The notes below the pieces were generated by a model that was not told where the DNA came from, made no database searches, and saw only the letters and a list, made by a program, of their open reading frames with translations. The position numbers and the translations under genes were made by a program. From contig CAILMF010000074.1 of assembly GCA_903835235.1 (NCBI GenBank), forward strand, positions 186,001 through 250,000: DNA of 64,000 bases, given 5' to 3'. Positions 60,477 to 64,000 of this stretch are shown piece after piece. Position 1 is the first letter of the stretch. The number at the start of each line of letters is the position of its first letter. Source of the DNA: an uncultured Rhodospirillales bacterium. Its GTDB lineage: Bacteria; Pseudomonadota; Alphaproteobacteria; Acetobacterales; Acetobacteraceae.

Positions 60477-60573
60477 CGTCTGATCGTCGCCGGTGGAATC
60501 ACCGGCGGCGTGAATCAGCCGCTCGAACAACAGCGTGGAGTGAGACAGGCGCTGCCATCTGCGCCTGGCTGAC
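60476..60573. repeat. Two-hairpin dispersed element, copy 2
   Basis: 98 bases at another convergent junction, starting at the last base of the GGT stop. Hairpin 1 CGTCGCCGGTG/CACCGGCGGCG with GAAT loop has a compensatory change versus copy 1 (A-T to G-C) and a T-G wobble. Linker GTGAATCAGCCGCTCGAACA. Hairpin 2 CAGGCGC/GCGCCTG with an 8-base loop. Confidence 0.85.
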
Positions 60574-60574
60574 T

Positions 60575-61336
60575 CTAGCCCGCGCTTTCCGGCAGAAACC
60601 CGGTGCGGATCATGTGCGCCCAGATCGGCGAGCCGAGTGCCTCGGCGCGGTCGGCGGCGGCGTTCCAGTCGTAGCGGATGGCGAGCAGCTCGGCCTCCGG
60701 CGGGGCGTCCGGCGCCAGGTGCAGCACGGCGTAGCGGGCGTGCGGGGCGCGGCTTTCGCTGCGGGTGATGTCCTCGCCCTTGCCGACGCGGAAGCCGGGC
60801 AGGCCGAGGCTGCCGGGGTTGATGACGAGGGGGCCGTCGGGCACCAGCATCACCTCATACCTATGGCTGTGGCCGCACAGCACCACGCGCGCGGCCATGC
60901 CGTCCTCGCCCAGCCGTGCCCGGATATCGGCCAGCGGGCTGGGTACGAAGATGCCGCCGCGGGGTTCCTCCAGCAGGTTCTGCACGTCGCTGTCGGGGCT
61001 GCCGTGGCAGGCCAGGATGCCGCCGGCCAGGTGCAGCCGGCGCGGCAGGTCGCGCAGCCAGGCGCGCTGGTCCGGCGTGGTGGCGTTGAAGGCGATGGCG
61101 TCCTGGCCGCGCTGCTTTTCCGCCGGCGCCTCGCCGACATGGCGGTCGTGGTTGCCGCGGATGCAGGGAATGCCGCGCTGCTGCAGCAGGGCGATGGTCT
61201 CGGCCGGCCAGCCCATGCCGGAGGCGATGTCGCCGAGGCAGATGATCTCCTCGATGCCGCGGCGGGCGATATCCGCCAGGGCGGCTTCCAGGGCGGCCAG
61301 GTTGCCGTGGAGATCGGTGATGACAGCCAGACGCAT
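60575..61336 (-). CDS. Calcineurin-like metallophosphoesterase
   Basis: 253-residue phosphoesterase of the YfcE/MPE class. Metal sites: VITDLHGNLAAL, LGDIASGM, RGNHDRHV, ACHGSPDSD and LCGHSHRYEV, in canonical order. Probably acts on a phosphodiester or nucleotide. ATG 61336 has AGGAGG 8 bases upstream; a TTG two codons earlier is less likely. Ends 2 bases after the dispersed element. Confidence 0.92.
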   Translation of the reverse strand: MRLAVITDLHGNLAALEAALADIARRGIEEIICLGDIASGMGWPAETIALLQQRGIPCIRGNHDRHVGEAPAEKQRGQDAIAFNATTPDQRAWLRDLPRRLHLAGGILACHGSPDSDVQNLLEEPRGGIFVPSPLADIRARLGEDGMAARVVLCGHSHRYEVMLVPDGPLVINPGSLGLPGFRVGKGEDITRSESRAPHARYAVLHLAPDAPPEAELLAIRYDWNAAADRAEALGSPIWAHMIRTGFLPESAG

Positions 61337-61395
61337 CGGCAAGCCTCCTGTTTCCGGCAGTGTAGCCGAAGGCCGGGGGGTTGGGCTTTAGGCAG

Positions 61396-61410
61396 GATAA
61401 TGCGCTTATC
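61396..61410. promoter_or_regulatory. GATAA-N5-TTATC palindrome
   Basis: 15-bp inverted repeat in the divergent region between the phosphoesterase and Liv genes. Could be an operator for the Liv operon; 154 bases before its start. No regulator gene adjacent. Confidence 0.3.
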
Positions 61411-61564
61411 TGGGCCAATTTGCGTGCGGAGCCGTTGCGGCGGCGGCTGGAAAGTGCAAGAAAATGCGCAGAATATGGGCGACGCGGCAGGCGAAATCCC
61501 GCCGCGGCTTCCGCTACAATGGGTCAAGGCCGGCAAACGGCCGCTCACATGGGAGGAATGAATC

Positions 61565-62755
61565 GTGTCGCATCAGGTGATACCTGCGCTGTCGCGCCGT
61601 GCCCTGCTGGGGGCCGCCGCGCTGGCGCCGCTCAGCGCCCCGGCCCTGGCCCAGGGGGCTGCCCTGAAGCTGGGACTGATGCTGCCCTATTCCGGCACCT
61701 TCGCCGCGCTGGGGGAAAACATCACCGCGGCGATCGAGATGTACCTGGCGGAGAAGGGCGGCCGGCTGGGCGGGCGCGCGGTGCAGCTGGTGAAGCTGGA
61801 TGACGAAAGCGACCCGTCCAAGGCGGTGCAGAACGTCAACCGGCTGCTGGGGCGGGACGGCGCGCAGGCGATGATCGGCACGGTGCATTCCGGCGTGGTG
61901 CTGGCCATGGTGCAGGCCAGCCGCGAGAAGGGCGTGCCGCTGATCATTCCCAATGCCGGCAACGCCAACGCCACCGGGGAGCTTTGCGCCCCCAGCATCT
62001 TCCGCACCAGCTTCACCAACTGGCAGCCGGCCTTCGGCATGGGCAAGGCGCTGGCGGCGCAGGGCGTGAAGCGGGCGGCCTGGATCAGCTGGGACTACGC
62101 CGCGGGCAGGGAGGCCGGGCAGGGCTTCGAGCAGGGCCTGAAGTCCGGCGGCGCCGAACTGGTAAAGAGCCTGTGGCTGCCCTTTCCGGAGGCGAATTTC
62201 CAGCCGCTGCTGGCGCAGGTGCCGGGGCTTGGCGTGCAGGCGGTGGGCAGCTTCTTTGCCGGGGGCGGCGCGGTGCAATTCGTCAAGGACTATGCCGCGG
62301 CGGGGCTGAAGAACAGCGTGCCGCTCTGCGGCTCGGGCTTCCTCACCGAGGGTACGCTGGCGGCGCAGGGCGCGGCGGCCGAGGGCGTGCGCACCGCGCT
62401 GCATTACGGCGACGGGCTGGACAACGCGAAGAACCACGCCTTCCGCGCCGCCTTCAAGGCGCGCACCGGGCGGGAGGCGGATGTCTATGCCGTGCAGGGC
62501 TACGACGCCGCGCAGCTGCTGGCGGTGGGGTTGGAAGCGACGAAGGGCGATATCGCCGCCGAACGCGCGCTGGTGACGGCGATGCGCGCGGCGCGGATCG
62601 ACAGCCCGCGCGGCGCCTTCACCCTCTCGGCCCAGCACAACCCGGTGCAGAACATCTACCTGCGCCAGGCGACCGAGGGCCAGAACAAGGTGATCGGCAT
62701 TGCCGCGCCGGCGCTGGCGGACCCTGGCACCGGCTGCCGCATGGCCAGCATCTGA
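61565..62755 (+). CDS. Branched-chain-amino-acid-type ABC substrate-binding protein
   Basis: 396-residue LivK-family receptor. GTG start 61565 with GGAGG 8 bases upstream; Tat-like signal ALSRRALLGAAALAPLSAPALA. Domain blocks: LKLGLMLPYSGTFAALGENI, AVQLVKLDDESDPSKAVQNV, MIGTVHSGVVLAM, and VYAVQGYDAAQLLAVGLE. Ligand may be an amino acid, amide or aromatic acid. It is the first gene of a Liv operon. Confidence 0.9.
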   Translation: MSHQVIPALSRRALLGAAALAPLSAPALAQGAALKLGLMLPYSGTFAALGENITAAIEMYLAEKGGRLGGRAVQLVKLDDESDPSKAVQNVNRLLGRDGAQAMIGTVHSGVVLAMVQASREKGVPLIIPNAGNANATGELCAPSIFRTSFTNWQPAFGMGKALAAQGVKRAAWISWDYAAGREAGQGFEQGLKSGGAELVKSLWLPFPEANFQPLLAQVPGLGVQAVGSFFAGGGAVQFVKDYAAAGLKNSVPLCGSGFLTEGTLAAQGAAAEGVRTALHYGDGLDNAKNHAFRAAFKARTGREADVYAVQGYDAAQLLAVGLEATKGDIAAERALVTAMRAARIDSPRGAFTLSAQHNPVQNIYLRQATEGQNKVIGIAAPALADPGTGCRMASI

Positions 62756-62756
62756 G

Positions 62757-63620
62757 GTGCTGGGCGGCTTCCTCGCCCAGCTGCTGAACGGGGTGCAGTA
62801 CGGGCTGCTGCTGTTCCTCATCAGCAGCGGCCTGACCCTGGTGTTCGGCGTGATGGGCGTGATCAACCTGGCGCATGGCAGCCTGTTCATGCTGGGCGCC
62901 TATCTGGCCTTTGCCGTCACCGGCGCGGCGCTGCCGTTGTGGCTGGCGCTGCCCTTGGCGGTGGCGGGCGGCGCGGTGCTGGGCGGCGTGCTGGAACGCA
63001 CGCTGTTCCGGCGCTTCCGCACGCGCGAGCATCTGGACCAGGTGTTGTTGACCTTCGCGCTGATCCTGCTGTTCGAGGAAGCCCGGGCGGCGCTGTTCGG
63101 CAATGATTTCCATGGCGTGCCGGTGCCGGCGGCGCTGGATTTTTCCGTGCCGGTGTTCGGTGGCTTCGCCTATTCGGCGTATCGGGTGGCGGTGCTGCTG
63201 GGGTGCCTGGGCGTGGCCGCGCTGCTGTTCTGGGGTATCGAGCGGACGAAGCTTGGTTCCGCCGTGCGCGCGGCCGCTGAGAAACCGGAAATGCTGCAAC
63301 TGCTGGGGCTGGATGCGCAGCGGCTGCATACGCTGGTGTTCGCCGCCGGCACCGCGCTGGCGATGCTGGCCGGCGCGCTGGCGGCGCCGCTTTATTCCGT
63401 GTTTCCCGGAATGGGGGATGGCTTTCTCATCATCAGCTTCGTGGTGGTGGTGGTGGGCGGCGTGGGGTCCATCGCCGGGGCGTTCTGGGCGGCGATGCTG
63501 ATCGGGTTGGTGGATACACTCGGAAAGGCCTACCTGCCGGGGGTGGCGGGGCTGGCGGTCTATGCGCTGATGGCGGGGGTGCTGCTGTGGCGGCCCGCCG
63601 GCCTGTTCGGGCGGGCCTGA
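62757..63620 (+). CDS. livH: Branched-chain-type ABC permease, LivH
   Basis: 287-residue membrane protein. GTG 62757 (VLGGFLAQLLNGVQYGLLLF) is one base after the upstream stop; LTLVFGVMGVINLAHGSLFMLGAYLAF is the LivH signature, and VVGGVGSIAGAFWAAMLIG is conserved near the C terminus. Pairs with the following LivM. Confidence 0.92.
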   Translation: MLGGFLAQLLNGVQYGLLLFLISSGLTLVFGVMGVINLAHGSLFMLGAYLAFAVTGAALPLWLALPLAVAGGAVLGGVLERTLFRRFRTREHLDQVLLTFALILLFEEARAALFGNDFHGVPVPAALDFSVPVFGGFAYSAYRVAVLLGCLGVAALLFWGIERTKLGSAVRAAAEKPEMLQLLGLDAQRLHTLVFAAGTALAMLAGALAAPLYSVFPGMGDGFLIISFVVVVVGGVGSIAGAFWAAMLIGLVDTLGKAYLPGVAGLAVYALMAGVLLWRPAGLFGRA

Positions 63621-63621
63621 G

Positions 63622-64000
63622 ATGGTGATCGCCTCGCGCCGCGGGCATCTGTTGCTGGGTGGTGCCGCGCTGGTGGTGGCGCTGCTGCCGCTGGTGGCCG
63701 GCGCCTATGTGCTGCAACTGGTCTCCACCGCGCTGGTCATGGCGCTGTTTGCGCTCAGCCTGCAATTGCTGGTGGGCGGCACCGGGCTGGTCAGCCTGGG
63801 GCAGGCCGGGTTCTTCGGCCTGGGCGCCTATGCCGTGTACTTCGTGCAGGGCAAGGGGGCGGCGGCTTCGCTGCTGCTGACGCTGCCGGTGGCGGCGCTG
63901 CTGGCCGGCCTGGCGGCGCTGGCGGTGGGGGCGCTGGCGCTGCGGACGCGCGGCTTCTTCTTCCTGATGACGACGCTGGCCTTCGGGCAGATGCTGTACT
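63622..64000 (+). CDS. livM: Branched-chain-type ABC permease, LivM (3' end outside window)
   Basis: 126 residues visible from ATG 63622, one base after livH. GGTGLVSLGQAGFFGLGAYAVY and RTRGFFFLMTTLAFGQML are typical LivM blocks. The frame is open at the window end, so this is a truncated view, not a broken gene. ATPase genes presumably follow. Confidence 0.92.
   Translation, partial: MVIASRRGHLLLGGAALVVALLPLVAGAYVLQLVSTALVMALFALSLQLLVGGTGLVSLGQAGFFGLGAYAVYFVQGKGAAASLLLTLPVAALLAGLAALAVGALALRTRGFFFLMTTLAFGQMLY

Noticed and set aside
1-64000. tRNA, rRNA or IS elements
   Set aside because: No cloverleaf, rRNA signature or transposase was recognised on reading both strands; a short tRNA could still have been missed without a scan.

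Overview
The window is about 70% G+C with very dense, often overlapping genes, and reads as the chromosome of an alphaproteobacterium, most likely an Acetobacteraceae member of the Roseomonas type. That placement is an inference from gene content: orphan tripartite-tricarboxylate (Bug) receptor, tartrate dehydrogenase, an ELM1-family protein, many DUF genes of that lineage, Tat-exported PhoX, and several peptide and branched-chain ABC systems. No rRNA, tRNA, complete insertion sequence, prophage or CRISPR array was seen.

Layout. 1-10.3 kb: the 3' part of a cation P-type ATPase, a cbpA/cbpM co-chaperone pair, a nitroreductase, a short-chain dehydrogenase, and a tetR/MFP/RND efflux operon with a recognisable operator-promoter between tetR and the MFP gene. 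10.4-21.6 kb: a beta-hydroxyacid dehydrogenase, nrdB behind a tandem NrdR-box pair, an SCO copper chaperone, small DUF genes, a tRNA-modification methyltransferase, a polyprenyl diphosphate synthase, a GT61 glycosyltransferase with an O-antigen-ligase-like membrane protein, an aminotransferase carrying an in-frame tandem insertion, and a sulfotransferase-like protein. 21.7-28.6 kb: a BisC-type molybdoenzyme, then two PhoX paralogues flanking a small exported protein with DNDPND repeats. The first PhoX copy has lost the recognisable active-site motifs. 28.6-35 kb: an orphan peptide-binding protein, a lower-G+C GIY-YIG/ribbon-helix-helix fusion gene behind pyrE, and purC-phnA.

35.06-35.88 kb is a gene-free stretch with a G-rich tandem array whose core is TTCGGACAAAT, nine copies at alternating 47- and about 58-bp spacing. 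It is the least explained part of the window. 35.9-46.8 kb: tartrate dehydrogenase, a racemase, gltA with a strong terminator, a degenerate nuclease-like protein, a sixA/CYTH-CHAD pair with an unusual start, and a DUF6134-photolyase pair. 46.9-64 kb: a catabolic and transport block with a Bug receptor, creatininase-family amidohydrolase, fused hydantoinase/oxoprolinase, complete Dpp-type peptide transporter, tungstate-binding protein, gamma-glutamyltransferase-like enzyme, phosphoesterase and the start of a Liv operon. Together these suggest uptake and cleavage of small amides, cyclic amides or gamma-glutamyl peptides.

Two convergent-gene junctions 32 kb apart (near 28.6 and 60.5 kb) share a two-hairpin repeat with a compensatory base-pair change, so there appears to be a dispersed structured element in this genome.
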